The notes: generated by a model not told the origin, from the sequence alone. 14,778 nt of DNA from Planctomycetota bacterium (GCA_024278035.1 JAJRUA010000100.1:1-14778), one strand, 5' to 3'; counted from the first letter of the stretch, positions 1 through 8,533 are shown. Numbers and translations are program-made.

Positions 1-558
1 AGTTACGGGCTGGCTAAGAACAATGTAGCACCATCACCGGAGTCGAGTGGTGATGCCGTGGATTCAGGAGTACAGCAGGTAGCGTTCAATGCTCCCGCGC
101 TCAGTCGCCCTCAAGCTAGTCGTGCCGAGCAACTTGATCTAGCCAACCTTGGTGCTAGCCCTCACGTGCAACAACGTCTTAGCGACCGTGATGTGATTGT
201 GGTACACCCTCGTGAAAAACGAGTCATCCATATTTCGGGTCTGGTACGGAAGCCGGACCAATTTGAGCTGACCGAAGACCACGATCTCCGAGTGCTTGAT
301 GCGATTGCCATGGCAGGCGGTGTGACGACCAATGTTGCGGACAAGGTGATAGTCATTCGCCAAGCGGCCGATCAATCGGGTCCCGTTGTCGTACGAGTGA
401 GCATCTCGAAAGCAAAAGCCGATGGCACGGAGAATCTTCTTTTGCAGTCGGGTGACATGATTAGTGTCGAATCAACGATATCGACAACCGTCGTCGAAAC
501 TATCAAAGATGTGTTCCGTGTTTCGATGGGCATCGGTAGCAATTTGACCGTGTTTTAG
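1..558 (+). CDS. Polysaccharide export protein, Wza-like, SLBB domain (C-terminal part, 5' end outside window)
   Basis: The frame is open from base 1 and ends at TAG 556-558, giving 185 residues of a longer protein. A GTG at 58 is internal and is probably not the start. Residues about 73-115 form a soluble-ligand-binding beta-grasp (SLBB) unit: a VIHISGLVRKPDQFEL strand/turn followed by RVLDAIAMAGGVT. Residues about 148-157 (LQSGDMISVE) are the usual closing strand of a polysaccharide export repeat. In Wza-like proteins such domains form the periplasmic part of the outer-membrane channel that exports capsule or exopolysaccharide. The N-terminal polysaccharide-export domain and signal peptide must lie upstream. 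The next gene, a Wzc-like kinase, is its normal partner and follows on the same strand, which supports the call. Whether this homologue reaches the outer membrane cannot be judged from the fragment. Confidence 0.85.
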   Translation, partial: SYGLAKNNVAPSPESSGDAVDSGVQQVAFNAPALSRPQASRAEQLDLANLGASPHVQQRLSDRDVIVVHPREKRVIHISGLVRKPDQFELTEDHDLRVLDAIAMAGGVTTNVADKVIVIRQAADQSGPVVVRVSISKAKADGTENLLLQSGDMISVESTISTTVVETIKDVFRVSMGIGSNLTVF

Positions 559-635
559 TAATCGACCTCGCCGATTTTTTGCCCTCTGCAAAAACTATCC
601 CAACTGACTCGCTTCCCTACCCCGCCTTTACCACG

Positions 636-2906
636 ATGCAACAAGACCCGCTAAACGATCGTGAGTTCGATTCTTTGGAAACGGGGCCGACAGGTTCTCA
701 GGAAGTTTTCCAAAGTGTCGTGAAGCTGATGCGAATTGCTCAGTACCGACAAGCAACGGTTCTGTGGACACTGACGGTCTGCCTTGGCATAGGGGCGGCC
801 TACTATGCTTTTGCGCCGCGCTACTACCGTTCGGAAGCCAAGTTGATGGTGATCGAACAGAACGGCGACGATGTCTCAGGGATTAGCGATCAGGGAGGTG
901 GCGATAACACCATGGCAACGCACAAGGAGCTGGTCCGAAGCTCCGAGGTCGTTCGGCGGGCCATCGAGCAGCTTGCTCCTGAGTACCGCATCGATCTGTT
1001 GGATGAGCAACCTCGCGATTGGGTCGATTCGATTACCGATCGTTTGAGTGCCTCGGCCGTGCGTAAGACGAACTTTATTAAGGTTGGGTACGAGTCGCTC
1101 CATCCTGAGGCGGCGGCGGCCGTGGTTCGATCGATAATCGATGCCTACCTCACGTTCGTCGAAGAGACCCATCGGGGCAGTGCGGCTGATGTGCTCGACG
1201 TGCTCACGGTCGAAAGAGATCAATTGGAGAGCGACCTTGTAAAGAAGCAACAGTTACTGCGTGATTCGCGAGAAGAAATAGGGCATCTCGCCTTGCCGGA
1301 TAAAGACAACATTGTTGATCCGATCATCGCCCGAGCGATCCGTATCAACGACTCCTTGATGGAGACCCAACAGCGTCGGATCGACTTGCAGGCTTCTTTG
1401 GCAACGGTTCGGTTGGCATTGCAGCGCGGTGAAGACTTGCAGCAACACGTTGCCCTGGTGCAGAAGACGGTGGGCGAGCGGATGATGCTCTCCGCCATGG
1501 GGCTTGGCGAGAACGATATGCTGGTGCTCGCCGAGCAGCAAAAAAGGATTCTCGAATTGCAGTCGGAGCTCCAGCAGTTACGCCCCTTCTATGGCCCGGC
1601 CCATCCGCAGGTGGCTTCGCTCCAACAGCAAATCGGCGCGATTCAGCAGTATTTGGCTTCTTATCGAAATGGTATTTCGGGACGCCCTGATACTTTGCCG
1701 AGTGAAGAGCTTGGCCCCCTTTTGGTATCGATGCTCCAGCAATCACTGGCTCAAATCACCGAGCGCGAACGCCAAATGGAGGCGGCTTTCCAGATCGCTC
1801 GTGCCGAGGCGGCTCGGCAGAGTGGCGATTTTGTACGGCTTGATATGCTCCAGCGCGAAGTCGAACGACTCGAACGGCTCCATGATCTGTTGTTCGACAA
1901 AATTGCCACGGTAGATATCCACCAAGTGCAGGCACCGATACGGGTGACAATTGTCCAAGAGCCACTGCCGGACGATAAGCCCGCGTCTCCCGAGTTGCGC
2001 GTGGTGCTTGCCGGGGCTTTGCTCGGAGGGCTGGCGCTTGGCTTGGGCTTGGCCTATATCCAGGACCTTGCCGACGATCGGTTTGGCTCGCCGGATGAGA
2101 TGGCGATGCAGCTTGGCTGCCGTATTCTTGCGATGGTTCGTAAGTTGGATCCCTTGCCAGGTACGGGGCTCGAAACGGTGCAGTTGCATGCGTTGCCCCA
2201 AGCGGTGGAGTCGGAGGCGTTCCGTACGCTTCGCACTTCAATCGCGTTAGGGGTCGAAGTCTCAGAGCGGTTGATCGTTTCTAGCTCTGAGCCAAGCGAC
2301 GGCAAGACAACTATCTCAGCCAACTTGGCGGTCTCGTACGCCCAATCAGGCAAGCGGACCTTGGTGATTGACTCCGACCTCCGTAAGCCAGGGTTCACCG
2401 CGCTGATGGGGCTCAAGGGCAAGCCAGGTACGACGGACATTCTTTCGGCTACGGGTGATATTGGTGCCGTGGCTGAGCGGTGCGTCTATTCCACAGAGAT
2501 CAAGAACCTGGATGTCATTCCCGCCGGTCCCCGCCGGCCAGACCCGGCAGAGCTGTTGCTCGGGCCCAATTTCGCGGAGCTGCTGGCTTGGGCCGATGGT
2601 CGTTATGACCAAGTGCTGATTGACTGTCCGCCCGTGTTGGCTGTGAGCGATGCCCAGATAATTAGCCGACTGGTCGATGGCGTGATTTTGGTCGTGAATC
2701 CGGAGAAAAACCATCGTCGTTTGGTCGCCAGAGCTTGCGATAGCTTCGCAGCCGGTGGAGCCCCCCTGATTGGTGTTGTAGCGAATCGTATCTCGGAGCA
2801 AGCAGGCCACGGTTACGGCTATGGTTACGGTTATGGCTACGGGTACGGTCACGACGAAGAGGAAGAAAATGAAATGTCCGATGAGGGTTATGCTCGCGCT
2901 GCCTGA
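636..2906 (+). CDS. Wzc-like polysaccharide co-polymerase with C-terminal BY-kinase domain
   Basis: Bacterial tyrosine kinase that controls polysaccharide chain length and export at the inner membrane; 756 aa from ATG 636. A TTG at 579 would add 19 residues; neither start has a clear Shine-Dalgarno, so the start is uncertain. Numbering from the TTG: Wzz-type N-terminal region with a first membrane segment at about 61-80, periplasmic part with coiled coil at about 205-440, and a second membrane segment at about 474-494. The cytoplasmic kinase follows: Walker A SSSEPSDGKTT (568-578, Lys576), Walker A' TLVIDSD (594-600) and Walker B VLIDCPP (679-685). In the P-loop the usual Gly-Glu before GK reads Ser-Asp. 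The C-terminus has six GY dipeptides (Tyr746-756), an acidic stretch and Tyr771, matching the Tyr cluster that BY-kinases autophosphorylate in trans. Membrane and kinase modules are in one chain, as in proteobacterial Wzc and unlike split Gram-positive systems. It sits between the SLBB exporter and a Wzy-like polymerase. Confidence 0.92.
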   Translation: MQQDPLNDREFDSLETGPTGSQEVFQSVVKLMRIAQYRQATVLWTLTVCLGIGAAYYAFAPRYYRSEAKLMVIEQNGDDVSGISDQGGGDNTMATHKELVRSSEVVRRAIEQLAPEYRIDLLDEQPRDWVDSITDRLSASAVRKTNFIKVGYESLHPEAAAAVVRSIIDAYLTFVEETHRGSAADVLDVLTVERDQLESDLVKKQQLLRDSREEIGHLALPDKDNIVDPIIARAIRINDSLMETQQRRIDLQASLATVRLALQRGEDLQQHVALVQKTVGERMMLSAMGLGENDMLVLAEQQKRILELQSELQQLRPFYGPAHPQVASLQQQIGAIQQYLASYRNGISGRPDTLPSEELGPLLVSMLQQSLAQITERERQMEAAFQIARAEAARQSGDFVRLDMLQREVERLERLHDLLFDKIATVDIHQVQAPIRVTIVQEPLPDDKPASPELRVVLAGALLGGLALGLGLAYIQDLADDRFGSPDEMAMQLGCRILAMVRKLDPLPGTGLETVQLHALPQAVESEAFRTLRTSIALGVEVSERLIVSSSEPSDGKTTISANLAVSYAQSGKRTLVIDSDLRKPGFTALMGLKGKPGTTDILSATGDIGAVAERCVYSTEIKNLDVIPAGPRRPDPAELLLGPNFAELLAWADGRYDQVLIDCPPVLAVSDAQIISRLVDGVILVVNPEKNHRRLVARACDSFAAGGAPLIGVVANRISEQAGHGYGYGYGYGYGYGHDEEEENEMSDEGYARAA
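2811..2846 (+). repeat. Six-unit Gly-Tyr coding repeat in the kinase tail
   Basis: Six consecutive Gly-Tyr codon pairs encode the Tyr-rich tail of the Wzc-like kinase. The Gly codons are GGT, GGC, GGT, GGT, GGC and GGG, and the Tyr codons mix TAC and TAT. The DNA is therefore not a perfect hexamer repeat while the peptide is perfectly periodic. That suggests selection on the protein sequence rather than recent slippage. Confidence 0.9.
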
Positions 2907-2947
2907 GGAAAACTTCGTCATCGATCCTTCGTCCTCCATTGTCTAAA

Positions 2948-5731
2948 ATGTTTGGTTCCCAACGACTGCTAAGCCGACTAAAACTTGATTGGCCATCGGC
3001 TGATCAGGTTGCTCAGCGCGCGGGGGATGTGGGGATCGGAGCCTGTTTGTTTATCGCCCCCCTCTGGTTTGGTGGTCGGCACGACTTGGGGCGTTTGCTC
3101 TATGTCGTGGCGGTGGCGGTGGCCGTTATTGGCGTCTTTTCCCATGCGGCACTCGAAGGACGCAAGCTACGGATTCCGCCGATCGTGCTTTGCCTGATGG
3201 CTGCGGCGATTGGGCTGCTTACGCTACAGACGTTCCCTTTGCCCGACGCGATTTACCAGTGGTTGGCACCCGATCTGTCGTCGACGCTTCCTCTTTGGAG
3301 CAGCACGGCATGGGGCACCGAGTGGCATACGCTGTCTTTCTCTCCTGCCGAGACGCGCGAAGGGCTTGCCTTACTAACGGCCCACACGCTTTTGTTTCTT
3401 GCCGTTGCAACGCGACTGCAAAGCCTAGACGATCTGCGTCGGCTCCTCTCAGCGATCGCCTATTTAGCCATAGGTATGGCTCTGCTCGCTTTTGCTCAGT
3501 ACCTCGCTAGTAATGGCAAGTTGCTTTGGATTTATCGTCATCCGCTCGTTGAGATGGGGCAATTCGTCCAAGGGACTTTCTCGACGAGAAACCACTTTGC
3601 CCACCTAATGGCCCTGGGACTTGGCCCCGTTTGTTGGCTAGCCATTGGGGAAGAACAGCGACGAAAGTTTACTTCACAAAGCGGGGATAGTACCAATTGG
3701 CTGCGTGGCTTGGCGATGGGGGGCGTGGCGTTGCTGGTGGTGGCGACCTTGGCGTCTCAATCGCGAGGGGGAGCGGCTGCTTTGGCGGTGGCAATCCTTG
3801 TGATCGGCATCGGATACTTGCGAAGTGGAACCCTGCGACTGGCGCAAGTGACGGGATTGGTCGGCGTAGTGGTTATCGCTATCGGAGGCGTTTCTCTCTT
3901 TGGCTACGAGCAAATCTCCGGACGCATGGACGATCTTGTTTCGGGGGAAGTTGAGACGTTGGATTCCCGAGGGGCTCGACGCGCGATTTGGGCGGCCAAC
4001 GCCGAGGCTTGGCAGACGAGTCCTTTGGTCGGTTTTGGTGTCGGGAGCCACCGTGATGTCTATCCGCTCTTTTTTCGCGAAAAAGCCTTCGGCAAGGAGT
4101 TTACCCATGCCGAGTCGGGCTACATGCAAATCGCCAGTGAAACGGGGACCGCAGGTCTCTTACTACTGTTGGGTACAATCGGTTTGTGTGGCTGGTGGTT
4201 GATGAAAGGGTTTTTAGGCGAACGCGACCCAAGCAAGCTCCGTCTGTGGGCAGCCATTGCCCCGGGGTTAGCCGCTAGCGTTGTTCACTCCATCGTAGAC
4301 TTCGTGTGGTTTATTCCGGGCCTCTTTACCGTAACGATGGTGCTCGCCGCCTGTGCGATGCGACTCGTTCAACTACCGTCGGAAGAGACCGCTGCCGTTT
4401 CGTCGCGACGCAAGCACGTAGCCACTCCCCTCTCCGCTTTTCTGGGAACCGGTGTTGTTACCATGCTTGCCGCTTTGGCGGTGGGCACGATGATCGGCCC
4501 CGCAAGAGGTTCGCTCGATTGGGACCGCTACTTGCGCTGCTCCGCTGGATTGCGAGGTATGGCCATTCAGCTCGCTGTTAACCCGAAGGGGGTGGACCCC
4601 TATCTTGCGGAGACCATTGTTCAGAACACGATTTACTCCGTTGAATTACTACAGAAAGTTGTCGAAGTGGATCCCGCCAACGCTCGGGCCCATTTGCGGT
4701 TGGCTGGCCGGCTTTTACAGCAGTTTGAGCTGGAAGCAAGCCAATCGGAAAACAGCATGGCGATTGAGCTTATTCGTGGAGCGGCGCTGGACGGAGGATT
4801 CGCCTCCCAAAGTGAAATGCTCGATTGGCTCGAACGTGCCTTCGGCCCCAGGGCGACTCTCTTGCGGTTAGCCCATGCTCATGCCCGTCGAGCGGTGGAA
4901 CTCGCTCCTTTGCAGGGAGAGAGCTACCTCTACTTAGCGACCCTATCCTTTCTTGATCGATCAGGGGTAGAGGCGAGTTCGTTTGTCGATCAAGCGCTTG
5001 CGGTGCGCCCTTATAAGGGGAGTGTTCTCTTTGAGGCGGGGCGGCAACGGCAATTAGCGGGTAACGAAGCTGAGGCGATTGACCTCTGGGAAAAATCGGT
5101 TCGCCGCCCCGGCTCACATCAGTACAAGTTGGTGGCACTGCTGGCGGGCCGGGTGTCGGCGGAGGCGTTTCTTGAGGCCCTCGATCCGGGACCGACCGTG
5201 CTCAATTATGCGATGAAGCAATACAACCTCGTCGGCAACGATGCCGATCGGTTGGCCCTAGCAAAGCATGCCCAAAAGGAAGCCTTACGGGCTGAGGCGG
5301 AGGGAGAAAATCCTCTGGCGCTCGCTTATCGCTGGCGACAAGTCAGTTCGACCCTCCGCTTGCTAAAAAAGAATGACCAAGCGGTGGAGGCTGCCGAGCG
5401 AGCCGTATTGCTAGCACCGCATGTTTTCACGATGCGTTTGGAGCTAGCCCACGCGCTTCACATGGCTGAGCGCTTCGACGCGGCGGACCCGCATATCCGA
5501 TGGTGTCTTGCACGACGCACCGATATTCGCTACTTGCACCTATGGCTGGCCGATGCCGCGAAACGACGGACGACGGTGGACAAAAATCGTCGCAGCCGCC
5601 GCCAGTTATTTGCCACACGACCGTCCGGGAAGGCCAAGATGCCTGATCGTACCGACAAAAAAAATCTGCCCAACGAGCCAACGAATCGTTCGGCAAAGCG
5701 GCTTGATTTGAAATCAACGAGTTTCCGATGA
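2948..5731 (+). CDS. O-antigen ligase/Wzy polymerase-family membrane protein with C-terminal TPR region
   Basis: Likely joins or ligates polysaccharide repeat units on the periplasmic side of the inner membrane; 927 aa from ATG 2948. A TTG at 2939 would add three residues. About 11-12 hydrophobic segments lie between residues 30 and 520 (numbering from the TTG). Family hallmarks are TFSTRNHFAHLMAL (about 213-226), SQSRGG (273-278) and THAESGYMQIASETGTAG (389-406). The last is the HAxxxYxQxxxExG pattern of the Wzy_C/WaaL fold, whose His (here His390) is functionally important in studied ligases. After the last membrane segment (about 497-520) come roughly 345 residues of helical, TPR-like repeats (for example VDPANARAHLRLAGRLLQQ and AVEAAERAVLLAPHV), then a very basic, Lys/Arg-rich tail. 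Typical WaaL/Wzy proteins are about 400-450 aa, so this is a fusion. The stop overlaps the ATG of the next gene by four bases (ATGA), implying translational coupling. Ligase versus polymerase cannot be decided from sequence. Confidence 0.85.
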   Translation: MFGSQRLLSRLKLDWPSADQVAQRAGDVGIGACLFIAPLWFGGRHDLGRLLYVVAVAVAVIGVFSHAALEGRKLRIPPIVLCLMAAAIGLLTLQTFPLPDAIYQWLAPDLSSTLPLWSSTAWGTEWHTLSFSPAETREGLALLTAHTLLFLAVATRLQSLDDLRRLLSAIAYLAIGMALLAFAQYLASNGKLLWIYRHPLVEMGQFVQGTFSTRNHFAHLMALGLGPVCWLAIGEEQRRKFTSQSGDSTNWLRGLAMGGVALLVVATLASQSRGGAAALAVAILVIGIGYLRSGTLRLAQVTGLVGVVVIAIGGVSLFGYEQISGRMDDLVSGEVETLDSRGARRAIWAANAEAWQTSPLVGFGVGSHRDVYPLFFREKAFGKEFTHAESGYMQIASETGTAGLLLLLGTIGLCGWWLMKGFLGERDPSKLRLWAAIAPGLAASVVHSIVDFVWFIPGLFTVTMVLAACAMRLVQLPSEETAAVSSRRKHVATPLSAFLGTGVVTMLAALAVGTMIGPARGSLDWDRYLRCSAGLRGMAIQLAVNPKGVDPYLAETIVQNTIYSVELLQKVVEVDPANARAHLRLAGRLLQQFELEASQSENSMAIELIRGAALDGGFASQSEMLDWLERAFGPRATLLRLAHAHARRAVELAPLQGESYLYLATLSFLDRSGVEASSFVDQALAVRPYKGSVLFEAGRQRQLAGNEAEAIDLWEKSVRRPGSHQYKLVALLAGRVSAEAFLEALDPGPTVLNYAMKQYNLVGNDADRLALAKHAQKEALRAEAEGENPLALAYRWRQVSSTLRLLKKNDQAVEAAERAVLLAPHVFTMRLELAHALHMAERFDAADPHIRWCLARRTDIRYLHLWLADAAKRRTTVDKNRRSRRQLFATRPSGKAKMPDRTDKKNLPNEPTNRSAKRLDLKSTSFR

Positions 5732-7575
5732 CCCCTCGCCTGAAACGCTCTCTTTCGATCGCTACGTTCGTGGTATTAGCCGCCACGTCTTTTTTTGCTG
5801 CCTATGCGTTACGATTCGGTGGCCCTGTCCCTGCTCAATACTGGACCCACATGATCGCCGCTGGCGCTTGTGCGGTGGGGGTTAAGCTTTTCTCCTTTTG
5901 CTGGCATCGTCTTGACCAAGGGGTGAACCGTTACATCGGTTTCTTTGATCTCATCACGATCGCCAAGGCGACGACCCTAAGTACGATTGGACTCACGTTC
6001 GTTGACTCTTTTCTCTTGCCATACGCTTCGATACCGCGTGGAGTGATTCTCATCGATTGGGGAACGACCCTTGTAGCGATGGGGCTTTTGCGGTCCGCAC
6101 CCAGGGCGTGGCGCGATCTGCAAGCCTATTTCCGAAAGAACGATACGGCAGAACGCGTGCTGATTATCGGCGCGAACGACGATGGCGAGACCTTGCTTCG
6201 ATCGCTGCAAACGGCTTCGTCTCCCTATCAGGTCGTCGGTTTTGTTGACACGGATACGAGGCGTCACGGCCAGCGGATTGGTGGTGTTCCGGTCGTCGGT
6301 TCGCCAGAAGATTTGGCTCCTCTTGCTGCAAGACTCTCCGTCGAAGGGGTGCTCGTGACGGGAGGCGTGCCAGGCAAGATCGTTCGACGCGTGCTTACCG
6401 ATGCGGAGTCGCTCAACTTGCCGGTGCATGTGCTCCCTTCCTACGATCAACTTCTGCGAGGCAACGTTTCGATTCAGCCACGTGACGTTGCGATCGAGGA
6501 TCTCCTGCGGCGCGACCCGGTTCGGCTGGATGACCAGCAGATCGGTGATTGGCTCCGCGGGCAAGTGATTCTCGTTACCGGTAGTTCGGGCAGCATCGGC
6601 TCAGAAATTTGCAGGCAACTGCTCAGGCATGGGCCGAGGAAACTTGTTGCCCTGGATCGTTCCGAGACGGGGCAGTTCTTTCTCGAACGAGAACTCGAAA
6701 GCCTCTCGCCCGGCGTGGTGGATGTTGTGCTTGCTGATACGAACGACCCCCAGCGACTTGACGTCGTGTTCGCAGAACACCAGCCGACGATCGTCTTTCA
6801 TGCTGCCGCCTACAAACATGTGCCGCTCATGGAAAAGCACCCGGGCGAAGCGGTCAAGAACATCGTGTTAGCGACGCGCAACGTTGCCGACGCTGCCGAA
6901 CGGGCCGGCGCCAAGAGCTTTGTTATGGTTTCGACCGACAAGGCAGTGAACCCGACCAGTGTGATGGGTTCTTGTAAACAGCTTGCCGAGCGTTATGTCC
7001 AGGCAAAATCAACCGGCTCCTCTTGCCGATTTGTTACCGTACGATTTGGCAACGTGTTGGACTCCGCCGGAAGTGTGATCCCCATCTTCCGCGAGCAGAT
7101 CGCCCAAGGGGGACCAATCACCGTCACCCATGCGGATATCAATCGCTTCTTTATGATGATTCCCGAGGCGGCACAGCTCGTGATCCAAGCGGGCATGATG
7201 GGCCGCGGCGGTGAAATTTTCGTTCTCGATATGGGTGAGCCGGTACGCATTGTTGACTTGGCACGCGACATGATTCGGCTCTCCGGCCTCAAGCCGGACG
7301 AAGATATCGAAGTCAAAATCACGGGTCTCCGTCCGGGCGAAAAACTTTATGAAGAACTCTATGGCGAAGAGGAGCACCACTCGGCCACGACCCACGAAAA
7401 GATCATGGTCGCCGACAGCCATCCCCAATCGATCTTGCAATTGCTAAACGATTTGGGCCGACTCGCCGAGTTGACGGATGCCCAGCCTGCGGACATGCTG
7501 GCCGCGTTATCGGAGATCGTCCCCCGGCAAGCCTCGCCCTCCGAAGCAAAGCCCGCCATTCGCATTGCCGCTTAG
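5728..7575 (+). CDS. Membrane-anchored nucleotide-sugar 4,6-dehydratase (WbpM/PglF/CapD family)
   Basis: Predicted to convert UDP-GlcNAc (or a similar UDP-sugar) to the 4-keto-6-deoxy intermediate at the cytoplasmic face, feeding modified sugars into the polysaccharide; 615 aa, normal for the long, membrane-bound class. The first 120 residues hold about four hydrophobic segments. Residues 144-154 (VLIIGANDDGE) start a first Rossmann-like domain. The catalytic short-chain dehydrogenase domain begins at 279 with VILVTGSSGSIGSE (GxxGxxG), then AAAYKHVPLMEKHP (359-372), STDKAVNPTSVMGSCK (402-417), RFGNVLDSAGSVIPIF (439-454) and ITGLRPGEKLYEELY (531-545). The usual catalytic Tyr of YxxxK is Met413 with Lys417, the Ser-Met-Lys arrangement described for WbpM-type enzymes, so it is not an inactivating change. 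ATG 5728 lies inside the stop of the polymerase-like gene. The substrate is inferred from the family only. Confidence 0.9.
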   Translation: MTPRLKRSLSIATFVVLAATSFFAAYALRFGGPVPAQYWTHMIAAGACAVGVKLFSFCWHRLDQGVNRYIGFFDLITIAKATTLSTIGLTFVDSFLLPYASIPRGVILIDWGTTLVAMGLLRSAPRAWRDLQAYFRKNDTAERVLIIGANDDGETLLRSLQTASSPYQVVGFVDTDTRRHGQRIGGVPVVGSPEDLAPLAARLSVEGVLVTGGVPGKIVRRVLTDAESLNLPVHVLPSYDQLLRGNVSIQPRDVAIEDLLRRDPVRLDDQQIGDWLRGQVILVTGSSGSIGSEICRQLLRHGPRKLVALDRSETGQFFLERELESLSPGVVDVVLADTNDPQRLDVVFAEHQPTIVFHAAAYKHVPLMEKHPGEAVKNIVLATRNVADAAERAGAKSFVMVSTDKAVNPTSVMGSCKQLAERYVQAKSTGSSCRFVTVRFGNVLDSAGSVIPIFREQIAQGGPITVTHADINRFFMMIPEAAQLVIQAGMMGRGGEIFVLDMGEPVRIVDLARDMIRLSGLKPDEDIEVKITGLRPGEKLYEELYGEEEHHSATTHEKIMVADSHPQSILQLLNDLGRLAELTDAQPADMLAALSEIVPRQASPSEAKPAIRIAA

Positions 7576-7606
7576 CAGCCTGCCGGATAGATTCTGGGGA
7601 AGGCTC

Positions 7607-8434
7607 TTACTTCTCGGTTTTCTTTAGCGTTAGCCAAACTCGCACGGGCGTGTTGATGGGCGGGATGTGTTCGGTGAAGGGCTCGAATAGCAGGCTCCTA
7701 TTCGACTGCGAGCTAACGATCGGCACGTCGAGCATGGCGGTGCCAAAGTTAGAGACGCAGATCAAGTCGCCCGCATCGGCCAGGTAATGTTGGTGCCCCG
7801 TATCGGGATCGGTCCAAAAGCCGCTGCCTCCGAAGACGAACGGGTAAGCCATCTCCTTGCCCGTATCGACATTGCGAATCCAACTTTGGGCGCTAGCTGT
7901 TTGGGTTTTCCCCGTGGCATCGTTCCATTCAAGCGTTACCAATATCTCGGGCCCTGCCGGTGGCTGGAAAGCGGGATCGAACTTGGCAGGATGCCCTGGT
8001 TCGGCTCCTGCGGCAAGCAAGGCCGTATGCAGAAGAAAAGCAGGGGAATCCACCGCCACGACCGACTCGTGCTCCTTCGTTCCCGCCGGGCAAGCGAACA
8101 TCTCAAGCACGCCTCGCCGCAAACAGACATGGCCGTCTACCGCCACTCTCCCTCCTGCCACATCAACCCAAACCGGCTTTTGGGGATCCAATCGCTTGGC
8201 CCCAACAGGGGGCGGCAACGATGGGACCGTTTCCTTGGCTTCACCGGCAGTGCCGATAACAAGCAAAAGGAGAAGAGCCAATCCGAGGGAAACAGAAAAA
8301 CCCCAGCGGAGAATTCCTAACCCTGGGCGGGAGCCGTGGCTTTCTGTAACACTCCACAGCTTCGGCCAGCGGCTAGGAGCCGTACGACGCTGCGGATACA
8401 CTTGGTTGCTAGACTGTTGTCTTCGATGTATCAA
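7607..8434 (-). CDS. YdjY-domain protein, probably exported
   Basis: Resembles the YdjY-domain proteins common in planctomycetes, whose biochemical function is unknown to me. It is 275 aa from a TTG at 8434; an in-frame GTG at 8401 would give 264 aa. An AGGA nine bases upstream of the TTG favours the longer form. Residues 45-61 are strongly hydrophobic (GFSVSLGLALLLLLVIG), followed by GTAGEA, so this is a signal peptide or membrane anchor with an unusually long, basic N-terminal extension of about 44 residues. The conserved core includes VCLRRGVLEMFACPAGTKEHESV (103-125, split here as LEMFACPAGTKEHES at 110-124), FGGSGFWTD (201-209) and DLICVSNFGTAMLDVPI (223-239), with Cys104, Cys115 and Cys226. 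The product is expected to act in the cell envelope. It converges on the polysaccharide operon with a 31-base gap and diverges from the 599-aa gene, so it is probably transcribed independently. Confidence 0.8.
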   Translation of the reverse strand: MIHRRQQSSNQVYPQRRTAPSRWPKLWSVTESHGSRPGLGILRWGFSVSLGLALLLLLVIGTAGEAKETVPSLPPPVGAKRLDPQKPVWVDVAGGRVAVDGHVCLRRGVLEMFACPAGTKEHESVVAVDSPAFLLHTALLAAGAEPGHPAKFDPAFQPPAGPEILVTLEWNDATGKTQTASAQSWIRNVDTGKEMAYPFVFGGSGFWTDPDTGHQHYLADAGDLICVSNFGTAMLDVPIVSSQSNRSLLFEPFTEHIPPINTPVRVWLTLKKTEK

Positions 8435-8443
8435 TTCCCGTCA

Positions 8444-8447
8444 TCCT
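8444..8447 (-). promoter_or_regulatory. Possible ribosome binding site for the YdjY-domain gene
   Basis: On the minus strand AGGA lies nine bases before the TTG at 8434. It is the only reason to prefer that start over the GTG 33 bases further in. The match is short, so support is modest. Confidence 0.35.
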
Positions 8448-8480
8448 GCGTAGGTTGAAATCACGTTTGCCGGCCCCTCT

Positions 8481-8509
8481 TCGTCAGAGACGCCTACCTA
8501 GATCATACT
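8481..8509 (+). promoter_or_regulatory. Candidate sigma-70-like promoter for the 599-aa gene
   Basis: TCGTCA (8481-8486) and CATACT (8504-8509) are separated by 17 bases and each matches the -35/-10 consensus at four of six positions. Transcription would begin about 15-20 bases before the GTG at 8534, just leaving room for the ribosome binding site. It lies in the 99-base gap between divergent genes, where a promoter is required, but the match is weak and could be chance. Confidence 0.3.
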
Positions 8510-8520
8510 GACTAGACCCG

Positions 8521-8525
8521 AAGGA
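8521..8525 (+). promoter_or_regulatory. Ribosome binding site AAGGA before GTG start
   Basis: AAGGA ends eight bases before GTG 8534. It is one of the few good Shine-Dalgarno matches in this window and supports the GTG as the true start of the 599-aa gene. Confidence 0.55.
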
Positions 8526-8533
8526 TCGCACCC

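Noticed and set aside
2346..2939. 197-codon open frame on the minus strand
   Set aside because: It is the antisense shadow of the kinase domain, including the Gly-Tyr repeat, with no protein-like motifs.
5977..6564. 195-codon open frame on the minus strand
   Set aside because: It is antisense to the nucleotide-sugar dehydratase gene, with no domain recognised.
7576..7606. Terminator hairpin between the dehydratase and YdjY-domain genes
   Set aside because: Only a weak AGCCT/AGGCT pairing with a long loop and no T-run is visible in this 31-base gap.
7857..8453. 198-codon open frame on the plus strand
   Set aside because: It lies antisense to the YdjY-domain gene, which has the conserved family motifs; this frame has low-complexity, Arg/Ser/Pro-rich composition.
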